Positions 45,280 through 56,700 of a stretch of 64,000 bases of DNA are shown piece by piece (the first letter of the stretch is position 1; each line of letters opens with the position of its first letter). The notes under the pieces are model-generated. The model saw nothing but the letters and a program-made list of their open reading frames with translations. It was not told the origin of the DNA and did no database searches. The DNA lies in NCBI RefSeq assembly GCF_001883705.2, contig NZ_MDEQ02000031.1, forward strand, positions 1 through 64,000, read 5' to 3'. Made by a program: the position numbers and the translations under genes. Origin of the DNA: Burkholderia catarinensis. Its GTDB lineage: Bacteria > Pseudomonadota > Gammaproteobacteria > Burkholderiales > Burkholderiaceae.

Positions 45280-46896
45280 TTGACTATTTCGTCCAGCACG
45301 CAGGTCTACCTGCGACAAAACATCCAGTTCGAACCGCTGATCAACGGCTGGTACGCGTGGTTTCACACGCTTCCGCCGTTGACCGCCGCACTCAACGTGG
45401 CCGAGCGGTTCCTGCCGCTGATGAAGTCCTATGCCGCATCGCCGATGATGCATGCGGCGGCGTGCAAGGATCCGGCGATGCGCGGCGGCCCGTTCCTCAA
45501 CCTGGACGGCAAGCGCGTCGACGAAATCCGCGCGCTGATCGAGCAGACCACCCGGCGCGCGACTCAACAACTGGAACTGGCGAAGGCCTACAAGGCGTTC
45601 TCCACGCTGCTGCTGGAACAGGCCAGGGGGATGGCTTCGGATCCGCTCTACCCCGAGATTCCGGAGGTGTTGAAAGGCTATGTCGAGATCTACTACGACC
45701 TGAACCACAACCCGTCCTTCCGGATCTTCGAGAGCTTGCTGTACGCGAGCCCGCTCTATGCGCGCGATGCGCAGAGCATCGCGCTGTCGGCGATCGAGGA
45801 GCACACGCCCCGGCCGTTCATTCTCAGCACGCCCCGGCTCAGCGACGAGCGCACGCTGTTCTGCAACATGGCCTTCGACGATCGCGCGCTCGACGCGCTG
45901 TTCCGCATGCGCGACACGCCCGGCAGCTACGCGAAAATCGTTGACCTGATGCGCGTGGAGGAGAAGGACGAGCCGCTGTTCCGCTCCTTCTTCGTCGAAG
46001 AGGCGCCGGCGCCGAAGCCGGATCGATCGTTCGATGGCGACGACATCCGCATCCGTTACTACGGTCACGCGTGCCTGCTGGTCCAGAGCCGCGGCGTGAG
46101 CATCCTGATCGATCCGGTGATCAGCTACGGCTACGACACCGCGCTGCCGCGCTATACCTTCGCCGACTTGCCGGACCAGATCGACTACGTGCTGATCACG
46201 CACAGCCATCACGATCACATCGTCCTCGAAACGCTGCTGCAGCTTCGCCACAAGATCAAGACCGTGGTGGTCGGCAGGAATCTGGACGGTTTTCCGCAGG
46301 ATCCGTCACTGCAACTGGCGTTGCGCAAGCTCGGCTTCGACGACGTGCTGGAAGTCAGGGATGCTCAGGAAATCAAGGTGACCAACGGCGCCATCACCGC
46401 GATTCCGTTCCTGGGCGAACACAACGACCTGGCGATCCAGAGCAAGCAGAGCTTCATGATCCGCTTCGGCACGCGTTCGGTGCTGTGCATCGCCGATTCG
46501 TGCAACCTGGACCCCACCCTTTACGAGCATGTCTTCCGCCTCGCCGGCAAGCCGGACACCCTGTTCGTCGGGATGGAAACCGAGGGCGCGCCGCCGTCAT
46601 GGGTCTATGGCCCGCTGTTTCCCAAGGCGCTGCCGCGCGACATCGATCAGTCGCGCCGGGCGCGCGGCTGCCAGTTCGGCGAGGCCGCCGCGCTGGTGGA
46701 CGACTTCGCGTTCAACGCGGCGTATGTCTATGCGATGGGTCAGGAGCCATGGCTGAACCACCTCCTCGACAACACCTTCGACGAAAACTCGCCCAGCCAT
46801 ATCCAGTCCACCCAGTTTGTCGCGCACTGCAAGGCCAAGGGCGTCGATTCCGAAATCCTGTACGCGACGAGGGAGATCGTGCTTTGTCAGAACTGA
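45280..46896 (+). CDS. CmlA-type diiron amino acid beta-hydroxylase
   Basis: 538 residues with a CmlA-like N-terminal domain and a C-terminal metallo-beta-lactamase fold. The metal motif is HSHHDH (H308, H310, D312, H313), with E380 in LGEHND and D406 in ADSCN as further ligands. In the chloramphenicol pathway CmlA beta-hydroxylates an aryl amino acid on its NRPS carrier. Here the neighbouring NRPS is expected to carry Tyr, giving the beta-hydroxy-Tyr of occidiofungin. The TTG at 45280 is preferred because AAGGAG, overlapping the upstream stop, lies 6 nt before it; an ATG at 45259 is the alternative. It is not a lactamase despite the fold. It overlaps the next gene by 13 bp. Confidence 0.82.
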   Translation: MTISSSTQVYLRQNIQFEPLINGWYAWFHTLPPLTAALNVAERFLPLMKSYAASPMMHAAACKDPAMRGGPFLNLDGKRVDEIRALIEQTTRRATQQLELAKAYKAFSTLLLEQARGMASDPLYPEIPEVLKGYVEIYYDLNHNPSFRIFESLLYASPLYARDAQSIALSAIEEHTPRPFILSTPRLSDERTLFCNMAFDDRALDALFRMRDTPGSYAKIVDLMRVEEKDEPLFRSFFVEEAPAPKPDRSFDGDDIRIRYYGHACLLVQSRGVSILIDPVISYGYDTALPRYTFADLPDQIDYVLITHSHHDHIVLETLLQLRHKIKTVVVGRNLDGFPQDPSLQLALRKLGFDDVLEVRDAQEIKVTNGAITAIPFLGEHNDLAIQSKQSFMIRFGTRSVLCIADSCNLDPTLYEHVFRLAGKPDTLFVGMETEGAPPSWVYGPLFPKALPRDIDQSRRARGCQFGEAAALVDDFAFNAAYVYAMGQEPWLNHLLDNTFDENSPSHIQSTQFVAHCKAKGVDSEILYATREIVLCQN

Positions 46897-49800
46897 ATCT
46901 CAACGCGCTCTCGACCAGCGGGCAATACCAGGAACACGTGGCGTTCTGGAGCGATGCGCTCGGTCGCATCGACGAAGACTTCCGTCTTCAGCAGGCGTGG
47001 CAGGCCTATGCACTGCCGCTCGGCCCCACGCCGGCACTGACGTTCGAACTTGACGGCGACGAGGCGCAGGTGCTGGAGAAGCTCGCTGCCGGTCAGGCGC
47101 TGGGCGCTTTCGTCGTGCTGCTGGCGGCGCTGTTCCATGTATTCAGGCGCTACGACGGCACGGCCGGCCTGTTCGTGGAGTCGCCGCGCCTGAGCGTCGA
47201 ACCCGCAAGCGGTCCCGCCGGCCCCGTCCCGCTGCTCGACGCCGTCCGGCCCGGCCCCACGGTTCGCGCGTATCTGAACCAGGTTCGCGACACGGTGCAG
47301 CGCGGCTATTCGTATCAGGATTTTCCGATCGCGGCCCTCGCGCACAAGCTGCATGGCGAACGCCGCGCGACCAACGTCGGCGTGCGCTTCGACGGCCTTC
47401 ACGAAGCGTGGGCGTCGGCGGACTACGACCTGTCGATCGAGATCCGGCATCGCGAGCGCTACGAGATCGTGCTGACGGGCCGGCCGACGGTGTTCACGCT
47501 GCATTATCTCCAGCATGTCGCGCGACACCTGCGCAACGTCCTGGCCGGCTTCGGCACGCTGGACGCCCCGCTCGACACCGTCTCGCTGCTCGACGACGAA
47601 GAACGCGCGCGCCTTCGTTCGCATGCGGCGCCCGTCGCGGTGCATGGCACCTTCCTGGCGCAGTTCGCGCAACGGGTCGCGGCCACGCCGGACAGCATCG
47701 CCGTGGCGACCGCCGACGCATCGCTGACCTACGCCGAACTGGACGACCAGGCGTCCCGGCTGGCGAGCTTCCTGCTCACGGAATACGCGATCGAACGCGG
47801 CGACGTGGTGGGCGTGGTGGCCGACCGTTCCGAGCGCTGGATCGTCGGCATGCTCGGCGCCCTCAAGGCGGGCGCGGTGTATCTGCCGCTCGACCCGGAG
47901 TTTCCGCAGGAGCGCCTGCGCTTCATGATCGAGGACGCGAAGGTCAAGGCGTTGCTGACGCACTCGGAACACCTGCCGCTGCTCGCCGATTTCTGGGCGA
48001 TCCCGATGTTCGCCCTCGACTTTCAGCTCGACACGCTGGAACCTGCATCGGCGTCGACGCAGGTCGAGGTGCGGCCGGACGATGCGGCGTACATCATCTA
48101 CACCTCCGGCTCCACGGGCGTGCCCAAGGGCGTCGTGCTCGAACACGCAGGCCTCCTGAACATGGCGCAGTACCATGTGGACGCCTTCGGTTTCGATGCC
48201 GCCGATCGCTTCGTGCAGTTCTACTCCCCGGGCTTCGACGGCTCGATCATGGAGATTTTCGTCACGCTGCTCGCGGGCGCGCGCCTGGTGCTGGCGAAGC
48301 CGGCCGTGATCCGGGACGTGCCGCGTTTCGTGGAATATATCGCGCAGCAGGGCGTCACCACCGTCAACGCGACGCCGGCCTATCTCGCCGGGCTCGACTG
48401 GAACGCGCTCGGCGCCGTGAAACGGGTCATCAGCGCGGGCGACAACGCCCGCGTGGCGGATCTCCGCGAGCTGGCCCGCACCCGCTCGTGCCACAACTCG
48501 TACGGCCCCACCGAGGCAACCGTCTGCATCGCGGACTATGTAGTCGACCCTGCAACCGCCTACGGCAGCCGTCTGCCGGTAGGCCGGCCGATCCACAATA
48601 CGCACCTGTACCTGCTCGACGAGCACGGGGCCCTGGCTCCCGAGGGCTGCACGGGTGAGATCTGCGTGTCCGGCATCGCGCTGGCGCGCGGCTACGTCGG
48701 CCGGGACGACCTGACTGCCGCCGCGTTCGTCGACCACCCGTTCGAGGCGGGCGAGCGCCTCTATCGCACCGGCGACCTCGGCGTCTGGCTGCCGGACGGC
48801 AACCTGGAAGTCACCGGGCGCCGCGACATGCAAGTGAAGATTCGCGGCTATCGCATCGAAATGGGCGAAATCGAAGCGGCGCTCAGGCAGCACGCCGACG
48901 TCACCGACGCGATCGTGTTCGTGCGCGAGGACACGCCGCAGCACAAGCAGCTGGTGGCCTGTGTCGAGACGGCGACGGCCAGCGTTGCCAGCCTGCGGGA
49001 ATACTTGAAGGAACGCCTGCCCGAGTTCATGGTGCCGGCGTCGATCGTGACGCTCGAACGCCTGCCGCTGACGCCGAACGGCAAGCCCGACCGCAAGGCG
49101 CTCGCCGCGCTGGAACTGGCGCCCGTGCCGAGCGAAACCGCGTACGCCGCGCCGACCAACGACGTCGAAGCGCGCCTGCGCAAGATCTGGTCCGAGGTGC
49201 TGGGCCGCGAGCCGATCGGCGTGCACGACAATTTCTTCGAACTGGGCGGCGACTCGATCCTGATCATCCAGGTGATGTCGCTGGCCCAGCAAGTCGGCCT
49301 CAAATTCACCGCCGACCAGTTTTTCGCGCATCCGACCATCGCCGAGCTCGCCCGGGTTGCCGTGGACGCGCCGTCGATCCGGATTTCGCAGGAGCCGGTG
49401 GTCGGCCCCGCGCCGCTGACGCCGATCCAGCATTGGTTCTTCGCGCAAGACGTGGCGGATCCGCACCACTACAACCAGTCGACCCTGATCGAGGTGCCCG
49501 CGTCGCTGCGGCCGGACGTGATCGAGCACGCGCTGGCGGCCGTCGCGACGCATCATGACGCGCTGCGGCTGGGTTTCGAGCGCGTCGACGGCGCGTGGCA
49601 GCAATCGCATGCGGCGCCGCCGCTGGCGATCCCGCTCGGCGTCACGTCGCTGGCCGGCGCGGCGCCCGCCGCACGGCAGGCCGAGATGCTCGCGATCGCC
49701 ACCCGCATGCAGGAAAGCTTCACGTTGTCCGCGCCGCCGCTGCTGCGCGCCCACCTGTTCCAGTTCGGTCCCGACGCGCCGCAGCGCCTGCTCGTGGTGG

Positions 49801-50798
49801 CGCATCACCTGGTGATCGACGGCGTCTCGTGGCGCATCCTGTTCGAAGACCTGTACGCGGCGTGCCGCCAGCTCGAAGCGGGCGAAGCGGTGCAGCTCCC
49901 GGCCAGGACGACGGCCTGGCGCGACTGGTCGACGCGCCTGTCCGAACTCGGCGCGACCGCGCTCGACGGGCTGGACTATTGGCTCGAGGCGAACGCCGAA
50001 GAACAGGCGAGCTTCGACGACATGCCGGTCGGCACCGTCGCCGAAGCCGGCTCGACGGTCATCGAGTTCGACGCCCAGCAGACGCTCGCGCTGTTGCAGG
50101 ACGTGCCGCGCACGTTCAATACCCAGATCAACGAAGTCCTGCTGACGGCCCTGCTGCTCGCGTTCGGCGACTGGACCGGCAACGCGTCGCTGGTCGTCGA
50201 TCTCGAAGCCCACGGCCGCGAGGATCTTTTCGACGGCGTCGATACGTCACGCACCATCGGCTGGTTCACCGCGCACTATCCGGTGTTCCTGAATGCTGGC
50301 GACGCGAGCGTGGCGGTCGAGGCGTTGCGCCACGTCAAGGAGCAGTTGCGCGCGGTGCCGATGCGCGGGCTCGGCTACGGCATCGCACGCTACCTCGGCA
50401 AGGACGCCGGCATCGCGGCGGCACTGGAACGGCAGCCGCCGGCGCCGGTGCGCTTCAACTATCTCGGCCAGATCGATCGCGTGCTGACCGACGACACGCG
50501 CTGGAAGCCGGTGCTCGACTTCCAGAGCCCCGAGCACAGCCCGCGCGCGCGGCGCGGCCATCTGTTCGAGATCGACGGGATGGTGTTCGACGGCCGCCTG
50601 CGCCTGACGTGGCACTACAACCGCGAGGCCTGCGCACCCGGCGTCATCGAGCAGCTGACGCAGTGCTATCGCAGCCGCCTGCTGTCGATCGTCGCGGCGA
50701 GCGGCGACGACCCGCGAGGGCTGAGCCCATCGGACTTTCCGGCCGCGCGCATTAGCCAGGAAGCGTTGGACGCGCTTGTCTCAAGGATCAAATCGTGA
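46884..50798 (+). CDS. NRPS: C-lobe - A (likely Tyr) - PCP - E
   Basis: 1304 residues. Residues 1-235 are the C-terminal lobe of a condensation domain only (starts at EHVAFWSDALG; no HHxxxDG). A is about 245-745, with YTSGSTGVPKG and pocket residues D-G-M-N-I-A-S-V-C, which is not a standard code. PCP has S791 in GGDSIL. The epimerisation domain is about 840-1290 (HHLVIDG at H974, EAHGRED-like AHGREDLF, FNYLGQ). The TTG at 46884 follows GGGAG by 8 nt and overlaps the hydroxylase gene; the same frame is open far upstream but is antisense-like there. Position, the CmlA neighbour and the product family point to beta-hydroxy-Tyr, epimerised to D. The missing N-lobe suggests an interface that recruits the hydroxylase. 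Confidence 0.88.
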   Translation: MSELNLNALSTSGQYQEHVAFWSDALGRIDEDFRLQQAWQAYALPLGPTPALTFELDGDEAQVLEKLAAGQALGAFVVLLAALFHVFRRYDGTAGLFVESPRLSVEPASGPAGPVPLLDAVRPGPTVRAYLNQVRDTVQRGYSYQDFPIAALAHKLHGERRATNVGVRFDGLHEAWASADYDLSIEIRHRERYEIVLTGRPTVFTLHYLQHVARHLRNVLAGFGTLDAPLDTVSLLDDEERARLRSHAAPVAVHGTFLAQFAQRVAATPDSIAVATADASLTYAELDDQASRLASFLLTEYAIERGDVVGVVADRSERWIVGMLGALKAGAVYLPLDPEFPQERLRFMIEDAKVKALLTHSEHLPLLADFWAIPMFALDFQLDTLEPASASTQVEVRPDDAAYIIYTSGSTGVPKGVVLEHAGLLNMAQYHVDAFGFDAADRFVQFYSPGFDGSIMEIFVTLLAGARLVLAKPAVIRDVPRFVEYIAQQGVTTVNATPAYLAGLDWNALGAVKRVISAGDNARVADLRELARTRSCHNSYGPTEATVCIADYVVDPATAYGSRLPVGRPIHNTHLYLLDEHGALAPEGCTGEICVSGIALARGYVGRDDLTAAAFVDHPFEAGERLYRTGDLGVWLPDGNLEVTGRRDMQVKIRGYRIEMGEIEAALRQHADVTDAIVFVREDTPQHKQLVACVETATASVASLREYLKERLPEFMVPASIVTLERLPLTPNGKPDRKALAALELAPVPSETAYAAPTNDVEARLRKIWSEVLGREPIGVHDNFFELGGDSILIIQVMSLAQQVGLKFTADQFFAHPTIAELARVAVDAPSIRISQEPVVGPAPLTPIQHWFFAQDVADPHHYNQSTLIEVPASLRPDVIEHALAAVATHHDALRLGFERVDGAWQQSHAAPPLAIPLGVTSLAGAAPAARQAEMLAIATRMQESFTLSAPPLLRAHLFQFGPDAPQRLLVVAHHLVIDGVSWRILFEDLYAACRQLEAGEAVQLPARTTAWRDWSTRLSELGATALDGLDYWLEANAEEQASFDDMPVGTVAEAGSTVIEFDAQQTLALLQDVPRTFNTQINEVLLTALLLAFGDWTGNASLVVDLEAHGREDLFDGVDTSRTIGWFTAHYPVFLNAGDASVAVEALRHVKEQLRAVPMRGLGYGIARYLGKDAGIAAALERQPPAPVRFNYLGQIDRVLTDDTRWKPVLDFQSPEHSPRARRGHLFEIDGMVFDGRLRLTWHYNREACAPGVIEQLTQCYRSRLLSIVAASGDDPRGLSPSDFPAARISQEALDALVSRIKS

Positions 50799-53700
50799 CA
50801 TCCCCCACCATTGCCGATATCTACGAGCTCTCCCCGATGCAGGAGGCGATGCTCTTTCATGCCGTGCACTCGCCCGGCACGAGAAGCAGCTTCAATCAGC
50901 TCAGTTGCCGGATCACCGGCAGCCTCGACACCGCGCTGTTTCATGCCGCCTGGCAGCAGCTCATCGATCGGCATCCGGTGATGCGCACGTCGTTCCATTG
51001 GGAAGCGTTCGACAAGCCCATGCAGGTCGTGCACGCGCACGCCACGCTGCCGTGGGTGCAGGACGACTGGCGCGACCTGCCGGAAGACGAACAGCGCACG
51101 CGCTGGAGCGCGCATCTCGAAAACGACCTGGCCGAGGGCTTCGCGCTCGATCGTGCGCCGCTCGTGCGCTGCCGCCTGGTGCGCGTCGCCGCTCACGCGT
51201 ACCTGTTCAGCTGGAGCCACCATCACATCCTGGCCGACGGCTGGTGCCTGTCGCTCGTCATCGAGGAAATCTTCCAGGCCTATGGGGCGCTCACGCGCGG
51301 CCTGCCGCCGGCGCTCCCTCCGGTGCGCCCCTACCGCGACTATATCCAGTGGCTGCAGCAGCGCGAACCGCAGGCCGCGCAGCAATACTGGACGCGCTAT
51401 CTCGAAGGGTTCCACTCGCCGACCCCGCTGCCCACGGCAGCGCGCGCGGAAACGAGCGAGCGCTTCGGCCAGGGCCTCGCGCAAGTCCAGGCCGACCTGT
51501 CGGCCGACCTGAGCGCGCGCCTGCGGCAATTCGCGGCCCGGCATCACGTCACCCTCAACACCCTCGCGCAAGCAGCCTGGGCGCTCGTGCTGTCGCGCTA
51601 CAGCGGGGAAACCGACGTGGTGTTCGGCGCCGTCGTGTCCGGACGGGGCGCCAACCTGCCGGGGATCGAAACCATGCTCGGCCTGTTCATCAATACGGTG
51701 CCGGTGCGGGTGCGGGTCGACCCGCGGCAGCCGCTTGGAGCCTGGCTGAAGATGATCCAGGCGCGCGTGGCCGCCCGTGCGCAGTTCGAGCACACCCCGC
51801 TTCCCGATATCCAGCGCTGCAGCGAAGTGCCGCTGACTACGCCGCTGTTCGAGAGCAACATCACGTTCATGAATTACCCGCTCGATGCGTCGCTGACGCA
51901 CGGCGCGCACGGCCTGGCGGTCGACGAGGTGCAGCTCTACAACCGCGCCGACATCCCGCTCGAATTCGTCGTGACGGCGCGCGACGACTGGAAGATGGAA
52001 CTGTCGTTCGATCCGCGGCGCTTCGATGAAGACACCATGCAGCGGATGCTGGGCCACGTGGCCGCGACGCTCGACGCATTCGCGGCCGATCCGAACCGGC
52101 TGCTCGGGCGCCTGCCGATGCTGCCCGAAGCCGAACGCCGGCAGTTGCTGGACACCTTCAACGACACCGACGTGCCGTTCGACGCCGCGCGTACCGTGGT
52201 GCATCGCCTGGAACAGGCCGCGGCGGACCACCCCGAGCGGCCGGCGGTCGAGTACCGGGATATCGTCCTGAGCGCGGGCGAACTGAACGCCCGCGCCAAC
52301 CGCACCGCTCACCGCCTGCTGGCCGCCGTTGAACTGCAGCCGGACGCGCTGGTCGCAATCTGCATGCACCGGTCGGAGCGGCTGATGGAGGCGATCCTCG
52401 CGGTCTGGAAGTGCGGCGCCGCCTATATTCCGATCGACCCCGACTATCCGGCGGCCCGCATCCGCACCATTCTCGAGGATTCCGGCGCCGCCCTCGTCAT
52501 TACCTGCGACGGCCTCCTGCCGCCCGAGCTGGCCGCGCTCGCGCCGGTCGTGTCGCTCGACGCCGCCACCGATGGCGTCGACGACGCCAATCCCGGCCGC
52601 CCCGTATCACCCGACAGCCTCGCCTACGTGATCTACACGTCCGGTTCGACCGGCAAGCCCAAAGGGGCGATGGTCGAACACGCCGGCATGCTGAATCACA
52701 TGCTCGCCGAGATCGACGAGTTTTCGATCTCGTCGTCGTCGGTGATCGCGCAAACCGCACCGCATTGCTTCGATATTTCGGTCTGGCAATTTTTCACGGC
52801 GCCGCTCGCCGGCGGCAAGACCGTGATCGTCGACGACGAGTGCATTCGCGATCCGGCGTCGTTCGTCGCGACCCTGGAAGCCGCCCGGATCAGCATCCTC
52901 GAACTGGTGCCGTCCTATCTGTCCGCCGTGCTCGACCATGCGTCGGAACGCCCGGCGCTGATGCGGCACCTGCGGCACCTGCTCGTCACCGGCGAGATGG
53001 TCAGCCCGGCCCTGGTGAAACGGTGGTTCGACGTGTTCCCGGACATCGCGGTGGTGAACGCGTACGGCCCGGCGGAAGCGTCCGACGACGTCGCGCAGCA
53101 CCGCATGACGTGCGCGCCGACCACGCCTTACGTACCGGTCGGCAAGCCGATCCGCAACGTGCGCCTCTATGTCGTCGACCCGCAGATGAACCTGTGCCCG
53201 ATCGGGATTCCCGGCGAACTGTGCGTGTCCGGCGTCGCCGTCGGCCGCGGCTATCTCAATAACGAAGCCGGCACGCGGGAAGCGTTCCTCGAGGATCCGT
53301 TCCGTCCGGACCGCGGTGTACGCATGTACCGCACCAGCGATATCGGATGCTATCTCCCCGATGGATCGATCGTGCTCTACGGCCGCAAGGATCATCAACT
53401 GAAGATCCGCGGCTACCGCATCGAGCTCGGGGAGATCGACAACGCGCTGGCCGCCATTCCGGAAATCCGCCAGGCGGCCGCGCTCGATTATCGCGACGCC
53501 GCCGGCCGCGCCGCGCTGTGCGCGTATGTCGCATTCCGCGACGGCGCGTCGCTGAGCGACGCGGAGATTGCCGCCGCGTTGTCCGCCACGCTGCCGGCCT
53601 ACATGGTGCCCGGCATCTACGTGGTGCTCGACGCGCTGCCGTTGAGCGGCAACGGCAAGATCGACCGCAAGGCGCTGCCTCCGCTGGACCGCTCGCGGCT

Positions 53701-56700
53701 GTCCGCCGAGGGACAGGCGCCGACGCTGCCCCGCACGCCCACCGAGACGCTGCTGTGCCGCATCTGGGGAGAAGCGCTGGGCATTCCGTCGCCGGGCATC
53801 CACGACAATATCTTCGCGCTGGGCGGCGATTCGATTCTCAGCATGCGCATCGTGTCGCTGGCCGCCAAGGCAGGGCTGAAGCTCACCACCCGGCTCATCT
53901 TCCAGCATCCGACGGTTGCCGAACTCGCCGCCGTGGCCACCCGCGGCACGCTTGGCGCGGCGGAGTTCGTCGCGTCGTCCGGCCCGCTGCCGCTGACGCC
54001 CATCCAGAAGGATTTCTTCACGCAGCGCAAGGACGACCCGGACCAGTACAACCAGGCGGTCCTGCTCGACGTGCCGGCGGATTTCGATCCGGTGTTGCTG
54101 CGCCAGGCGCTGCGGCACGCGATCAAATGGCATGACGCGCTGCGGCTGCGCTTTCGTGCGGGCGAGTCCGGCTGGATCCAGGAAGTCGTCGACGATCCGG
54201 AGATCCCCGTCGGCGTGTTCGAGATCCGGCGCGATCAGCTCGCGCAGCACGTCGCGCAATCTCATGCGAGCCTGAATCTGTCGGATGGCCCCGTCGTGCG
54301 CGCGGACCTGTTCCGCCTCGACGAAGGAAGCTCGCTGCGTCTGCTGCTGGTTGCCCATCATCTGGTCATCGACGGCGTGTCGTGGGGCGTGCTGCTCGAG
54401 ACCGTGTACGACGCCTATACCCGCCTGCGCAACGGCCAGGCGCCCGAATTCGCGGGCGGCGGCGCGACGTGGACCGCCTGGACCCAGGCCATCTCGAATT
54501 GGGCCGACTCCGGCGCCGCCGATGCCGATATCGCCCATTGGCAGGCGCTGGCGCGTGCCACCCTGCCCGGCCTGCCGCTCGATCGCGCCGCAACGGCCGA
54601 CGCCAATTCCGTGTCGTCCGCCGAAACGATCGTGGTCGAGCTGGGCGAATCCGCCACCGCGGCCTTGCTGGGCGCCGCGCCCCGGGCGTACGACGCGCAG
54701 ATCAACGACGTGCTGCTGGCCGCGCTCGCGCGTGCCGTCAGCGACTGGAGCGGATGCGCCGACGTGCTGCTGGATCTCGAAGCGCACGGGCGCGAGGAAC
54801 TGATCGCGGACCTCGACATCTCGCGCACGGTGGGCTGGTTTACGTCCCTCTTCCCGGTCGTGCTGACGGTCGATGCCGGCTCGCACGACCCGGCTCGCCT
54901 GGTTGCGTCGATCAAGACGCAACTGCGCGCCGTCCCGAGCGCGGGCATCAGCTACGGTCTGCTGCAAGAGCGGCTCGACGGTCCTGTTCCGCGGCCTCGA
55001 CTGCTGTTCAACTACCTGGGTCAGACCGACCAGATGCTGAACGCCGCACGCGACTGGAAACAGGCCGCGGAATCAAGCGGAGACGGCCGCAACGGGAACC
55101 AGCTGCGCGAGCACCTGCTCGACATCAACGCGTACGTGACCGGCAACCGCCTGCACGTTGCGTGGGAGTTCAGCCGGGCCTGCCACGACACGGACACCAT
55201 CCGGCGCGTCGCGCAAGCCTACCTCGCGGCGCTCGAATCGCTGGTCGCCGACCATGCCGTCCAGATCGCATCGACCCGGCCCGCGTCGGGCCAGCCGGCG
55301 AATGCGCTGCCGCAGGCGCTGGCCTCGGTCATACCGGACGAGATCGCCGACGTCTACGCGCTGACGCCGACCCAGCAGGGCATGCTGTTCCACAGCCTGT
55401 ACGAACCGGCGTCGGATGCCTATTTCAGCAGCCTCGATTTCCGTATCGACGGGGCACTCGACGTCGAACGGTTCCGCCGCGCGTGGGATGCGGTGGCGCG
55501 CCGGCACGACATCCTGCGAACCTCGTTTCACTGGGAAGAAATCGAAAGCCCGGTGCAGGTCGTGCATCGCCGTATCGACTTGCCCTGGCATGACGAGGAT
55601 CTGCGCGCGGCGTCCGCCGAGGAGGCGGAACGGCGTTGGGCGGCCTACGTGGCGCAAGACCGCGCACGCGGCTTCGACTTTACCCGGGCGCCGCTGATGC
55701 GCGTCGCGCTGTTCCGGCTGGGCGATCAGGCATGGCGCTTCCATTGGAGCCATCACCACATCCTGCTCGACGGGTGGAGCTCCGCCCGGCTCCTGAGCGA
55801 AGTGGCGGCCACCTATCAGGACCTGGCGGCCGAAGCCGCCCCGCAGCGCGCCGCGCCGCCCGCCTTCGCCGATTACGTGCGCTGGCTGGCGCGCCAGGAT
55901 GCCGCCGCCGCGGAGCGCTTCTGGAAGACGAAGCTGGAAGACTTCCCGACCACGACGCCGCTCGTGCTGGGACGCCCCGAACTCGACGGCACGGCCGCGC
56001 CGGGCGCCTACGTGGAAGAGCAGCTGCTGCTCTCCGAAAGCGACACGCGGCGGCTCGTCGCCTTCGCGCAAACCCGCCGCGTCACCCTCAACACGCTCGC
56101 CCAGGGCGCGTGGGCGCAACTGCTGGGCCGCTATAGCGGTGAAGCGGACGTCGTGTTCGGCACGATCGTTTCCGGTCGCCCGGCGTCGCTGCCGGAATCG
56201 GACGAGATGGTCGGGCTGTTCATCAACACGCTGCCGGTGCGGGTCCGCATCGACACGCGCCCGACGTCCGCGTGGCTCGCCCAGCTGCAGATGGATCTCG
56301 CGCAGCAGGAGGAGTATGCGCACTATCCGCTGGCCGACATTCAGAAATTCGCCGGCCTGCCGCCCGGCGTGCCGCTCTTCGAAAGCCTGCTTATCTTCCA
56401 GAACTATCCGGTCGAGGAAGCGCTGGCCGATGCGCTGCCCGGTCTGCGGATCGGCGAATTCCAGGTGTCCGATCCGAACAATTACCCGCTGACCCTGGTC
56501 GTGACGCCGGGCAAGCGCCTGTCGCTGCAGGTGCTGTACGACGATGGCCGGTTCGACCGCGACACGATCGTCCGCCTGCTGCGCCATGTCGAAACCCTGC
56601 TCGCCGGCCTTGCCGGTGCGGAAGATCGCCCGAACGGCAGCATTCCTCTTCTTACCGCGGCCGAGCGGGACGCGATCCTGCTCGACTGGAACGATAGCTT

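Noticed and set aside
46071..46883. N-terminal extension of the NRPS that starts at 46884
   Set aside because: This part is in another frame of the CmlA-type gene and has no domain; a TTG with a good ribosome binding site marks the start.
45280..46896. Beta-lactamase (resistance) function for the metallo-beta-lactamase fold protein
   Set aside because: Length, N-terminal domain, position between NRPS genes and ligand pattern fit the CmlA hydroxylases instead.
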